From: Vibrio hippocampi
GTDB taxonomy: Bacteria > Pseudomonadota > Gammaproteobacteria > Enterobacterales > Vibrionaceae
Direction: 5' to 3'
DNA length: 64,000 nt
NCBI RefSeq assembly: GCF_921292975.1
Contig: NZ_CAKLCM010000003.1
Location: 558,001-622,000 of the forward strand
Position numbers and translations under genes: made by a program
The notes under the pieces: model-generated
The model's database searches: none
Seen by the model: only the letters and a program-made list of their open reading frames with translations
What the model was told of the DNA's origin: nothing
Shown here: positions 27,690 through 36,379 of the stretch, piece after piece
Layout: the number at the start of each line of letters is the position of its first letter
Numbering within the stretch: the first letter of the stretch is position 1

Positions 27690-28682
27690 ATGAATTCAAT
27701 GATTGAAAAGCCAAGTCAAGATGCACCTCAGTTTGATGTAGTAAGGGAATCATCCATGTCATGGAACCAGATTAAGCGCCGTTTCTCTACGGTATACGCT
27801 TTCTTTTACGGTAATCCACCCGCCATTATTGGTGGCTTATTGCTGTTTATTGTTTTAACCGGGGCGTTGTTTGCGCCGGTATTGGCGACACACAACCCAG
27901 AAAAGCGTGTTGCTAGACCGCATATGGCACCCAGCAGCGAATACATTATGGGTTCGACTCGAAGTGGACGAGATGTGTATAGCCAAGTGTTGTATGGGGC
28001 GCGTCAATCTTTAGCCGTCGCTCTAACCGCAGGGGTGATTGCGATGTCGATTGCCGTGTTAGTCGGCGTGTCGGCCGGTTACTTCGGTGGAAAAATCGAC
28101 GAGCGTTTGAACTTTATCACCAATGTATTTTTGGTGTTCCCGCAATTGCCCTTATTGATAGTGTTAGCCGCCTTTTTGGGGCAAGTCGGATCCTTGGTGA
28201 TCACCTTGTTATTAGGCATTACATCCTGGCCTTGGGGGGCGAGGGTGATACGTTCTCAGACCATGGCGATTCGGAATAAAGAGTTTATTATCTCGGCGGA
28301 AGTAATGGGTGAATCCAAGCTGCGTATTCTGTTAGTCGAGATCTTACCCAACCTTGTCTCTATCGTATTTGGTGGCTTCCTTGGCACGGTGATTTATGCC
28401 ATGGGCGCGGAAGCGGGACTCGGTATTCTTGGCTTAGGGGATGCAACCGAAGTCAGTTGGGGTTCGATGCTCTATTGGGCGCAGACGTCTTCGTCTCTGT
28501 ACACTGGCGCATGGTGGGAGATGTTGGTTCCCGCGTTAGCGTTGGCGATTACCGGGGGCTCATTGGCGTTGATTAATATGTCCATTGACCAAGTCAGTAA
28601 TCCGAAGTTACGAACCGGCCCACATATGAAAATGTGGCGTCAACTTAAGCGTGAAGCAGACAAGAAAAGGGGATTGCGATGA
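27690..28682 (+). CDS. ABC importer permease 2 (DppC/OppC type)
   Basis: A 330-residue permease with an extended cytosolic N-terminus (about 1-45), as is typical of DppC-like subunits. The first helix (AIIGGLLLFIVLTGALFAPV) is followed by the 'MGSTRSGRDVYSQVLYGARQSL' segment that is near-universal in this family. An EAA loop lies near FIISAEVMGESKLRILLVEILPN. The start at 27690 is chosen over an earlier in-frame codon because GGAAGTGG lies just upstream and homology begins there. Its stop overlaps the next start by four bases (ATGA), coupling translation to the first ATPase. Confidence 0.92.
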   Translation: MNSMIEKPSQDAPQFDVVRESSMSWNQIKRRFSTVYAFFYGNPPAIIGGLLLFIVLTGALFAPVLATHNPEKRVARPHMAPSSEYIMGSTRSGRDVYSQVLYGARQSLAVALTAGVIAMSIAVLVGVSAGYFGGKIDERLNFITNVFLVFPQLPLLIVLAAFLGQVGSLVITLLLGITSWPWGARVIRSQTMAIRNKEFIISAEVMGESKLRILLVEILPNLVSIVFGGFLGTVIYAMGAEAGLGILGLGDATEVSWGSMLYWAQTSSSLYTGAWWEMLVPALALAITGGSLALINMSIDQVSNPKLRTGPHMKMWRQLKREADKKRGLR

Positions 28683-29632
28683 GTGCGTTATTAGAGGTCA
28701 ACAATCTCTGTGTGGATTATATCTCGCCAAACGGCATTGCGAGAGCCGTTAACAACGTCAGTGTGACGATTAATGAAGGTGAAACGCTGGGAATTGCGGG
28801 TGAGTCTGGCTGTGGCAAGAGCACGCTAGCGTTCGCTATTTCACGTCTGCATAAAGCCCCTGCATTGATATCGGAAGGCGAAATACTCTATCGAGGTCAA
28901 GACGTCCTGAAGATGAACAACCGCCAACTGAATGACTTTCGTTGGAGCGAAGTCTCGATGGTGTTTCAAAGTGCCATGAACTCGTTGAACCCGGTTATCA
29001 CCATCGGTGAGCAGTTAACCGATGTGATACTCGCTCATGAAAAGGTCAGTCATAAGCAGGCGTACAAAAGAGCGGGTGAACTGCTGGGTGTCGTCGGTAT
29101 TCATGCCCAACGGCTATCCAGTTTTCCTCATGAATTGAGTGGTGGTATGAGACAAAGGGTTGCCATTGCGATTGCTTTAGCATTGAAACCCAAGTTGATC
29201 ATTATGGATGAGCCGACCACAGCGCTGGATGTGGTGGTCGAGCGAGAGATTTTGAACGAGCTTTACGATCTAAAAGCTGAGTATGGGTTTTCTATTCTGT
29301 TTATTAGCCACGATTTGAGTTTAATGGGCGAAATCGCCGACCGAATCGGCGTGATGTATGCTGGTGAAATGCAGGAATTAGGGCAAGCGAATCAAGTGTT
29401 TAATCAACCTCAGCATCCTTATACCCGAGGGCTCGTTGCTTCATTCCCAACCATTCACGGACCTAAGACACGACTGTTTGGTATCCCCGGCAGTCCGGTT
29501 AATTTATTGGACACGCCGCAGGGATGTAATTTTCAACCAAGATGTAACGACTGCGTTGCATCTTGTCAGCAGAGTAAGCCGTCGTTAAACCATTTATCAG
29601 ACGGTCGTCAGATCGCTTGTCATCTGTTTTAG
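28679..29632 (+). CDS. ABC importer ATPase 1 (OppD/DppD type)
   Basis: A 317-residue ATPase with Walker A GESGCGKST (about 40-48), Q-loop MVFQSAMNSLNPV, signature LSGGMRQRVAIAIAL, Walker B LIIMDEPTTALD and switch His FISHDLSL. The C-terminal oligopeptide-transporter extension (PQHPYTRGLVASFP... CNFQPRCNDC) has the Cys cluster that often carries an iron-sulfur centre in OppD/DppD-type subunits. It pairs with the next ATPase as a heterodimer. Start overlaps the previous stop. Confidence 0.94.
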   Translation: MSALLEVNNLCVDYISPNGIARAVNNVSVTINEGETLGIAGESGCGKSTLAFAISRLHKAPALISEGEILYRGQDVLKMNNRQLNDFRWSEVSMVFQSAMNSLNPVITIGEQLTDVILAHEKVSHKQAYKRAGELLGVVGIHAQRLSSFPHELSGGMRQRVAIAIALALKPKLIIMDEPTTALDVVVEREILNELYDLKAEYGFSILFISHDLSLMGEIADRIGVMYAGEMQELGQANQVFNQPQHPYTRGLVASFPTIHGPKTRLFGIPGSPVNLLDTPQGCNFQPRCNDCVASCQQSKPSLNHLSDGRQIACHLF

Positions 29633-29641
29633 GAGAAGAGT

Positions 29642-30613
29642 ATGACCACAAACTCAGCCATTTTGTCCGTTCGTGGATTAGTGAAGGATTTTCCTCTGCG
29701 ACAGGGACTCAACAACGATGTGATGCGTGCGGTAAATGATGTCTCATTCGAGCTTCATAAGGGCGAAGCCTTAGCCATCGTTGGCGAGTCGGGTTCAGGA
29801 AAAAGTACCGGCGCACGTATCCTAAGTCGAATTTATGATAAAAGCGCGGGTGAGATAGAATTCAAAGGCACTCCGCTGGATCAATACGTTAATCAGCATG
29901 GTCAACTTGAGTATGCTCGTCAGGTGCAGATGATTTTTCAGGACCCGTTTGGCTCTCTAAATCCGGTGCATACCATCTATCATCATATTGCTAGACCTTT
30001 GCAAATCCATAAGCGTGCTGGCAAAAAAGTCATCGCCAACTTGGTTTATGAGTTGCTAGAGATGGTCGGTTTAACACCCGTCAAGGAAACCGCAGAAAAG
30101 TACCCCCACGAGTTAAGTGGCGGTCAAAGGCAGCGGGTTGCGATAGCGCGTGCCATTGCGGTCGATCCAGAAGTTATTCTTGCCGATGAGCCGATTTCTA
30201 TGTTGGACGTATCGGTCCGTTTGGGTATCCTAAATTTAATGTCCGATCTTAAAGATAAGTATGGCATCTCATTTATGTACATCACCCATGATATTGCCAC
30301 CGCACGTTATTTTGCAGAAAAGACGGCGGTGATGTATGTTGGTCATATGGTGGAGTGGGGGGACAGCGACAGTGTGACTCAAACGCCCAAGCATCCCTAT
30401 TCCAAGCTTTTGTTATCAGCCGTTCCTGAGGTCGGGCAGTCAGGTAGGCGCGATCTAGAGATGAAAAAAGGCGAAATACCTTTGTGGAAGCCGAGTAGTG
30501 TCGGTTGTCCGTTTGCCAGTCGTTGCCCACAAGCTTCGAATGTGTGTACTGAAAGTATGCCTAGCGTCACTCAAGTTTCAGACCACCACTTTGTACGTTG
30601 CCACCACCTATAA
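29642..30613 (+). CDS. ABC importer ATPase 2 (OppF/DppF type)
   Basis: A 323-residue ATPase with Walker A GESGSGKST, signature LSGGQRQRVAIARAI, Walker B VILADEPISMLD and switch His YITHDIAT. The Walker B departs from the usual DEPTSALD with ISMLD, as seen in some sugar-transporting members. The C-terminal oligo_HPY region holds the Cys cluster (CPFASRCPQASNVC). The ribosome binding site AGGAGAAG is 3 to 10 bases upstream of ATG. The five-gene operon ends here. The next gene has its own operator after 32 bases. Confidence 0.94.
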   Translation: MTTNSAILSVRGLVKDFPLRQGLNNDVMRAVNDVSFELHKGEALAIVGESGSGKSTGARILSRIYDKSAGEIEFKGTPLDQYVNQHGQLEYARQVQMIFQDPFGSLNPVHTIYHHIARPLQIHKRAGKKVIANLVYELLEMVGLTPVKETAEKYPHELSGGQRQRVAIARAIAVDPEVILADEPISMLDVSVRLGILNLMSDLKDKYGISFMYITHDIATARYFAEKTAVMYVGHMVEWGDSDSVTQTPKHPYSKLLLSAVPEVGQSGRRDLEMKKGEIPLWKPSSVGCPFASRCPQASNVCTESMPSVTQVSDHHFVRCHHL

Positions 30614-30645
30614 AGGGGTGGCTTTATATTTTTTTGTGCGCAAAA

Positions 30646-30657
30646 GTAAGCGCTTTC
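30646..30657. promoter_or_regulatory. LacI-family operator before the second phosphorylase
   Basis: GTAAGCGCTTTC, the reverse complement of the GAAAGCGCTTAC variant, only 19 bases before the ATG at 30677. Binding here would block either initiation or read-through from the ABC operon. Confidence 0.7.
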
Positions 30658-30676
30658 TTTTTGTAGTGTGAAGATT

Positions 30677-33600
30677 ATGAATACTATTTTGCAATCCAAG
30701 TCTCCTATTGATTTACAGCCAACCAATGGTCAGTTCGTCGACCTGAAAGGTGAGCGTTATTATAAAATTAGCCATGTTGATCAGATGGAACCGTTTTTTA
30801 TTAGCCTTGTTTCTTCGAGTGATCACTGGTTCTATATCTCATCAACGGGCTCGCTCTCTGCGGGTCGTATTCGTCCAGAGAACGCTCTGTTCCCTTATCG
30901 CTCTGTCGATGTTATTCATGAAAACGCCGATAACACCGGCGCTAAAACCCTAGTTCGAGTCGCCACTTCTGAAGGGGGCAGCGCGTTGTGGGAACCCTTT
31001 AATCCGCATCATGATGGTTATTATCAGACCGAGCGCAATCTGTATAAAAACAGCACTGGCGACAAGCTTATCTTTGAAGAGATCAACCACACGCTGGCGC
31101 TAAAGTTTGAATACAGTTGGAGTACCTCGGAACAGTTCGGTTTTGTTCGTCATAGTGAGATAGTGAACCTATCACAGCAAAACGTTCAATTAGAGGTTCT
31201 TGATGGTATCCAAAACCTGTTGCCATCAGGCGCACCGTTAGCGGCATTACAAACCAAAAGCGCTTTAGTGGATGCGTATAAATGGAATCAACGGGTTGAT
31301 GATTTGCCAATGGCAACATTTAGCTTGTATGCCAAATTGAGTGATAGAGCAGCACCTGCCGAAGCACTGCGAGCAACGACCTTAGTGTCTCTGTCTCAAC
31401 ATGCACAAACTATCTATCTGGGCTCAAAGTGCTTGAAAGCATTCCGAACGCAACAAGCCATGGTTGAAAACCGATTAACACGCGGCGAAAGAGGGGCATA
31501 CTTTAGCCAGCAAACACTGTCACTGACACCACAACAAAGTGCCGATTGGTTAATGTTTGCGGATATCGATCAGAGTCACAGCGATGTAGTGAAGTTAGCG
31601 CAAACCGTGAAACAAGAGACTGATTTGGTTGCTGCGGTTGAGCAAGATGTAAAGGCTAACCAACAGTCGTTGATTAAGTTAATGTCCGGTGGCGACGCGT
31701 GGCAGCTTACTTCGTCTGAAGAGACCGACGTGCATCACTACGCCAATGTGCTTTTCAATAGTATGCGTGGTGGCGTCTTTGCCGATGGTTATCAGTTGGA
31801 TATTGACGATGTGCGTCGCACCTTCCTAGCTACCAACCGTCAAGTGGCAGAAAAGCATCAACAGTGGCTAGAGCAATTGCCGGCATCACTGACCCATCCG
31901 GAATTAGTCTCTTTGGCGAAACAGACCGATGATCGTCAGCTTGTTCGCCTTGCCTATGAGTATCTGCCTCTGAGTTTTGGTCGTCGCCATGGTGACCCAA
32001 GTCGACCTTGGAATCATTTCGAAATCAAATTGCGTAACGAAGACGGTGACCGATTACTGACCTATCAAGGTAACTGGCGAGATATTTTCCAGAACTGGGA
32101 GTCATTGGCGCTGAGCTACCCGCACTATATTCCTTCGTTTATCGCTAAGTTTGTTAATGCCTCGACGATTGATGGCTACAACCCTTATCGCATTACTAAG
32201 CAAGGTGTCGATTGGGAGTTGCTTGAACCTGAGGATCCGTGGAGCAATATCGGCTACTGGGGCGACCATCAAATCATTTATCTGCTCAAGTTCCTTGAGC
32301 TGGCGCAAGACTTTCATGGTGAACAATTGGATCAGTGGCTGTCGGATGACTATTACGGCTACGCCAATGTGCCTTACGAAATTGATGGGGTAGAGCAACT
32401 GTTCAGCAATCCAAAGGATACCGTGCGTTTTAACACCGACAAACACAAGCTGACCGAGTCATTAAGTCAGAGTGTTGGCAGTGACGGACGCTTGCTGCTT
32501 GCTGCGGATGGCTCGGTCTATCAAGTGAATTTGATGGAAAAACTGCTGGTTCCATTGCTGTCGAAATTGAGCAACTTTGTGGTTGATGGCGGTATCTGGC
32601 TTAATACCCAAAGACCAGAATGGAACGACGCCAATAACGCGATTGTTGGTCACGGTCTGTCTATGGTCACGCTCTATTATATGCGTCGTTATGTGGCGTT
32701 TTTGACCCAGTTAATTGAGCAGAGTAATAACACGTCTTATCCGCTTTCGAGTGAGGTAGCAGAGTGGTTGCTTGAAACTTGTCGTATTTTGCAGCAAGCG
32801 GTGTCTGTATTAGCCAATGAGCCGATGACAGGGGAATACAGAAAGTCGCTGCTGGTGGATTTAGCCAAAGCGGCAGAGAAGTATCGTGTTGAAGTTTATG
32901 CTAATGGTTTTAGTGGCAAGGCGTCGGTTGATGTTGGCGATATTCAGCAATTATTGACGGCAACTCAAACCTTGTTGGATCGTAGTATTCGCAATAACCA
33001 ACGCCAAGATGGACTGTACAACGCCTACAACATATTGAATATTCAGGGTGATTCAGCCAGCGTTGATGAACTTTACCCTATGCTTGAAGGTCAAGTGGCG
33101 GTGCTAAGTGCGGGTGTGTTGAGTGCGGCTGAATCTGTTGCACTTATCAAAGGTCTGTTTGCCAGCGATATGTACCGACACGATCAAAACAGCTTTATGC
33201 TCTATCCGGATCGCGATCTGATTGGCTTTATGGATAAGAACACTATTGAAGCTCACTGGGTTGAAAATAGCGCGCTGATTCAAAGTATGTTGGCGAAAGG
33301 TGATAAGCGAATTGTGGCGGCTGATATTAACGGCGCATTGCACTTTAATGCCGAGTTCGACAATGCCGAAACTCTATTAGCGGCGATTGAACCGATGCGT
33401 GCTGACTATGCTGATTTTAATGATGCGGATTGGTTCGCTTTGTTGGATATCTATGAAGCCACCTTTAATCATAAAGCGTTTACGGGGCGTTCGGGCACCA
33501 TGTTCGGTTACGAGGGTTTAGGCTGTATTTATTGGCATATGGTCTCTAAGCTTTTATTGGCGGTACAAGAGAACTATCAACAGTCACTGACGGAAAATGG

Positions 33601-34144
33601 TCAAAGTGCGGAAACGCTTGAGCTCAACAACCTCTACTATCGAGTACGTGACGGCATAGGTTTCAATAAAACACCGCAAGAATATGGGGCGTTCCCAACC
33701 GACCCTTATTCGCACACTTCCAAACAAGCCGGCGCTCAACAACCGGGAATGACTGGGCAAGTGAAAGAAGAGATCATTACGCGTTTTAATGAGCTGGGTG
33801 TACAGGTGAGAAACGGCGAGTTAACGATTAATCCAAGTCAGCTAAGAACACAGGACTTTCTGTCTCAAGCGAATAGCTTTAGCTATATCGACCTTGAAGG
33901 CACGTTCCGGTTTATTGATTTGGCATCCAACAGCTTAGCGTTTACCTATTGCCAAGTCCCGTTCGTGTACCGATTAGATTCTCAGGTGACGGAATTAGTG
34001 GTCAGCATTGAACTCAGCGATGGCACGGTATACACATCAAATGGCGGTAAGATTGGCGCAGAGGTGACACGTGCCATCATAGCTCGCAATGGTGATGTGG
34101 TGAGTGTCGATGTTCTCGTTCCAGAGGCGATCTTGGTCAGCTAA
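30677..34144 (+). CDS. GH149-like beta-1,3-oligoglucan phosphorylase (putative)
   Basis: An 1155-residue cytoplasmic protein without signal peptide. The catalytic barrel contains RHGDPSRPWNHFEI, LLTYQGNWRDIFQNWE, DGYNPYRI, DPWSNIGYWGDHQIIYLLK and RPEWNDANNAIVGHGLSM, with the putative general acid Asp651 in the WND motif. From memory, this length and these blocks fit GH149 (beta-1,3-oligoglucan phosphorylases of about 1100 residues). They differ from standard GH94 enzymes of about 800. The expected reaction is oligo-beta-1,3-glucan plus phosphate to glucose 1-phosphate. The ATG at 30677 is chosen over the GTG at 30668; no strong ribosome site precedes either. The operator 19 bases upstream places it in the LacI regulon, downstream of the ABC importer that would supply its substrate. 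Confidence 0.75.
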   Translation: MNTILQSKSPIDLQPTNGQFVDLKGERYYKISHVDQMEPFFISLVSSSDHWFYISSTGSLSAGRIRPENALFPYRSVDVIHENADNTGAKTLVRVATSEGGSALWEPFNPHHDGYYQTERNLYKNSTGDKLIFEEINHTLALKFEYSWSTSEQFGFVRHSEIVNLSQQNVQLEVLDGIQNLLPSGAPLAALQTKSALVDAYKWNQRVDDLPMATFSLYAKLSDRAAPAEALRATTLVSLSQHAQTIYLGSKCLKAFRTQQAMVENRLTRGERGAYFSQQTLSLTPQQSADWLMFADIDQSHSDVVKLAQTVKQETDLVAAVEQDVKANQQSLIKLMSGGDAWQLTSSEETDVHHYANVLFNSMRGGVFADGYQLDIDDVRRTFLATNRQVAEKHQQWLEQLPASLTHPELVSLAKQTDDRQLVRLAYEYLPLSFGRRHGDPSRPWNHFEIKLRNEDGDRLLTYQGNWRDIFQNWESLALSYPHYIPSFIAKFVNASTIDGYNPYRITKQGVDWELLEPEDPWSNIGYWGDHQIIYLLKFLELAQDFHGEQLDQWLSDDYYGYANVPYEIDGVEQLFSNPKDTVRFNTDKHKLTESLSQSVGSDGRLLLAADGSVYQVNLMEKLLVPLLSKLSNFVVDGGIWLNTQRPEWNDANNAIVGHGLSMVTLYYMRRYVAFLTQLIEQSNNTSYPLSSEVAEWLLETCRILQQAVSVLANEPMTGEYRKSLLVDLAKAAEKYRVEVYANGFSGKASVDVGDIQQLLTATQTLLDRSIRNNQRQDGLYNAYNILNIQGDSASVDELYPMLEGQVAVLSAGVLSAAESVALIKGLFASDMYRHDQNSFMLYPDRDLIGFMDKNTIEAHWVENSALIQSMLAKGDKRIVAADINGALHFNAEFDNAETLLAAIEPMRADYADFNDADWFALLDIYEATFNHKAFTGRSGTMFGYEGLGCIYWHMVSKLLLAVQENYQQSLTENGQSAETLELNNLYYRVRDGIGFNKTPQEYGAFPTDPYSHTSKQAGAQQPGMTGQVKEEIITRFNELGVQVRNGELTINPSQLRTQDFLSQANSFSYIDLEGTFRFIDLASNSLAFTYCQVPFVYRLDSQVTELVVSIELSDGTVYTSNGGKIGAEVTRAIIARNGDVVSVDVLVPEAILVS

Positions 34145-34156
34145 ACAGTGATGATG

Positions 34157-34209
34157 GAGTTTGTTCATTCGTCGGCTAGACCAGAGCTGGTCAGCGATTG
34201 AACAAACTC
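34157..34209 (+). terminator. Nested hairpin after the second phosphorylase
   Basis: GAGTTTGTTCA (34157-34167) pairs with TGAACAAACTC (34199-34209) and encloses a second palindrome, GACCAG-AG-CTGGTC (34179-34192). No T-run follows, so it is a structured 3' end rather than a canonical terminator. Confidence 0.45.
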
Positions 34210-34343
34210 TAAATGCACTCAGTTTCACTCAGTTATACTGCCCCAGACTTTTGAACTCGCCCTTAGAGTCGATCATGCTTGCTTTACACATCCACAGGCT
34301 TTGCATATGATAATTGCCATTATCCCAACTCAATCAGCCGGTT

Positions 34344-35360
34344 ATGGAAAAGAAGACGATCACTATCAAAGAAGTGGCGGAGCATGCAAATGTGTCTCAA
34401 GCGACTGTTTCAAGAGTTATTAATGGCAATGCGTCGGTAAAATCAAAAAACCTAGAAATTGTTCAGCGAGCGATCAAAGAGTTGGGCTATACCCCCAATG
34501 CTGCCGCTAAGGCGCTCGCCAGTAATCGTTCTTATACCGTCGGTATGCTGGTGGGAAGTCTTGACGGTCCATTTTATGGTCCTTTGATGCATGCCACGGA
34601 AGACATTCTTTATAAAAATGGCTTGCTGTGTATTGTCACCAGTGGTCGCGAAAGTGAGGAACGAGAGCAAGATGCTTTAGCGTTTCTTCACTCTAAGCAA
34701 GTGGATGGTGTGATTGTCCACGCAGACCAAACGTCTGATGACACCTTAACTGAGTTGGTCAGCAAATTTAAAACCATGGTGATCCTCAACCGATTGGTGC
34801 CGGGATTAGAGCAAAACTGCCTCTACGTCGATAACGAATTGGGCGGTTATCTCGCCACTAAACACCTGTTGGATATGGGGCACAGAAACATTGCCTGTAT
34901 GACAGGACCTTTGTCAAAACAAGATGCACGCGATCGACTACTCGGTTACATCCGTGCTTTAGCGGTACACGGCGTGGATTATGATCCCAGTCTTACCGTA
35001 GAAGGGCGTTTTGATCATGAGGGCAATTTTGACAAGGCGTTCAATCTGCTGAGTAACAAGAAAGAGGTCACGGCTGTCTTTTGTCAAAACGACAATATCG
35101 CGCTGGCGGTCTATGATGCCTGCGCTCAGATGAACCTTAAAGTCGCTAAAGATATTTCGTTGGTCAGTTTCGACAACGACAATATGTCTAAGCACCTGCG
35201 TCCGCAGTTGACGACCGTGGGTTATCCACTCAATGATATGGGCAAGATTGCGGCGAATATGATTGTGTCGCAACTCAACTCCAGCGACCGCATGAACAGC
35301 GGCAAACTGACCCCCGTCCTTGAGGTACGAGACTCGGTTTGTAAGCTAGAACCCAAGTAA
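34344..35360 (+). CDS. Second LacI-family repressor, paralogue of the first
   Basis: A 338-residue regulator with helix-turn-helix ITIKEVAEHANVSQATVSRVINGN (residues 6-29), hinge, and effector domain (IGMLVGSLDGPFYG-like MLVGSLDGPFYGPLMHATED...). It is alignable along its entire length with the LacI at 23.4-24.5 kb, and the recognition helix is identical. The two therefore probably read the same operators, perhaps with different effectors. The ATG at 34344 gives the same N-terminus as the paralogue; a TTG at 34314 would add ten residues and is rejected. No GAAAGCGCTTTC site lies before it, so it may not be autoregulated. Confidence 0.9.
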   Translation: MEKKTITIKEVAEHANVSQATVSRVINGNASVKSKNLEIVQRAIKELGYTPNAAAKALASNRSYTVGMLVGSLDGPFYGPLMHATEDILYKNGLLCIVTSGRESEEREQDALAFLHSKQVDGVIVHADQTSDDTLTELVSKFKTMVILNRLVPGLEQNCLYVDNELGGYLATKHLLDMGHRNIACMTGPLSKQDARDRLLGYIRALAVHGVDYDPSLTVEGRFDHEGNFDKAFNLLSNKKEVTAVFCQNDNIALAVYDACAQMNLKVAKDISLVSFDNDNMSKHLRPQLTTVGYPLNDMGKIAANMIVSQLNSSDRMNSGKLTPVLEVRDSVCKLEPK

Positions 35361-35391
35361 GTATTGTAGAAGACGATAATGAACCGTAGAG

Positions 35392-35427
35392 AAAGGTCTG
35401 CACATGGCAAAATGGCAGACCTTTTTT
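35392..35427 (+). terminator. Rho-independent terminator of the second lacI gene
   Basis: AAAGGTCTGC (35393-35402) pairs with GCAGACCTTT (about 35415-35424), followed by T. Confidence 0.8.
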
Positions 35428-35522
35428 ATATTGGTGAATTTGTCGAACAAGCGAAAAAGCGATCAACCAAAAACGTCGTTTAGCGTAGAGCAGCGATAAA
35501 GTAGCAAAGTAATCAAGGAGTG

Positions 35523-36287
35523 ATGGTGTTAAAACTAGGAATTATCGGTGTCGGTGAACTGACGGAAAAAATAGTGCTCGGTTTGATCAATGCGAATGTG
35601 CCGTGTGAGGTTTATCTTTCTCCACGTAATCAAGCGCGATCCGAACAACTGGCACAACAGCCGTCTTGCACCGTGATGGACAGCAACCAAGCCGTTGCCG
35701 ATGCCGCAGATATTATTTTGCTCGGCGTGCGACCCCAGCATTTGTCGCAACTCGCCAGTGAGATAGTGATTGAACAACACAAGACGGTGGTTTCATTGGC
35801 GGCGGGTATTGATGTCGCGACACTTCAGCAGTGGTTTAGGGTCAACAGTATCCATAGAATGATGACCACCTACTCAGCGGAACTCAATCGTGCTACCGTA
35901 GTGCTAACCCCGACTTCGTCACCTGTAGAGCAGTTGTTCCAACCATTAGGCGAGATGTTAGTGGTCGAGAGTGAGCATGAGTTTGAACTGGCGACGGTTG
36001 GCATGTGCATGAATGGTTGGATGTACTTTTTCTCTGCCTCAATGCAGCAGTGGTTTGTTGATCAAGGCATGAAGCCCAACCAAGCGAAACAACTGGTGCT
36101 AGGCGCAATGGCAGACAGTGCCGCACGAGGCTTAGCGTTCCCAGAGCAATCCCTAGAAGCACTCGGTGAGTCCATCGCCACACCGGGGACTTACACGGCT
36201 CAAGGGTTGGAAAAACTGCAAGCTCAAGAGTTTAGCCAACCTTGGACCCAAGCAGCCGCTGACATTCTGGAGCGGTTAAAATCATAA
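35523..36287 (+). CDS. Pyrroline-5-carboxylate-reductase-like dehydrogenase
   Basis: A 254-residue protein of the ProC family. It has an N-terminal Rossmann dinucleotide motif (LGIIGVGELTEKIV; the expected G-x-G-x-x-G/A appears as GVGELT), then VRPQH and the P5CR-like dimerisation domain with GMKPNQAKQLVLGAMADSAAR and LGESIATPGTYTAQGL, which mirrors the ProC 'V-x-S-P-G-G-T-T' signature (here ATPGTYT). The Gly-rich loop ends in Glu/Leu rather than the usual Met/Ala. Standard ProC has about 270 residues, so this is a divergent paralogue and not necessarily the proline enzyme. An AAGGAG lies 3 bases before ATG 35523 and 6 before an in-frame GTG at 35526; either may be used. It stands after the lacI terminator with its own promoter. 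Confidence 0.8.
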   Translation: MVLKLGIIGVGELTEKIVLGLINANVPCEVYLSPRNQARSEQLAQQPSCTVMDSNQAVADAADIILLGVRPQHLSQLASEIVIEQHKTVVSLAAGIDVATLQQWFRVNSIHRMMTTYSAELNRATVVLTPTSSPVEQLFQPLGEMLVVESEHEFELATVGMCMNGWMYFFSASMQQWFVDQGMKPNQAKQLVLGAMADSAARGLAFPEQSLEALGESIATPGTYTAQGLEKLQAQEFSQPWTQAAADILERLKS

Positions 36288-36379
36288 CCAAACATCAGGC
36301 ACGATTGTGAAAATGGATTAGTTTGTAATAGGACTATTCGATTTCTATTATGGCTGCTTGATACGAATTGGAGGGATCT

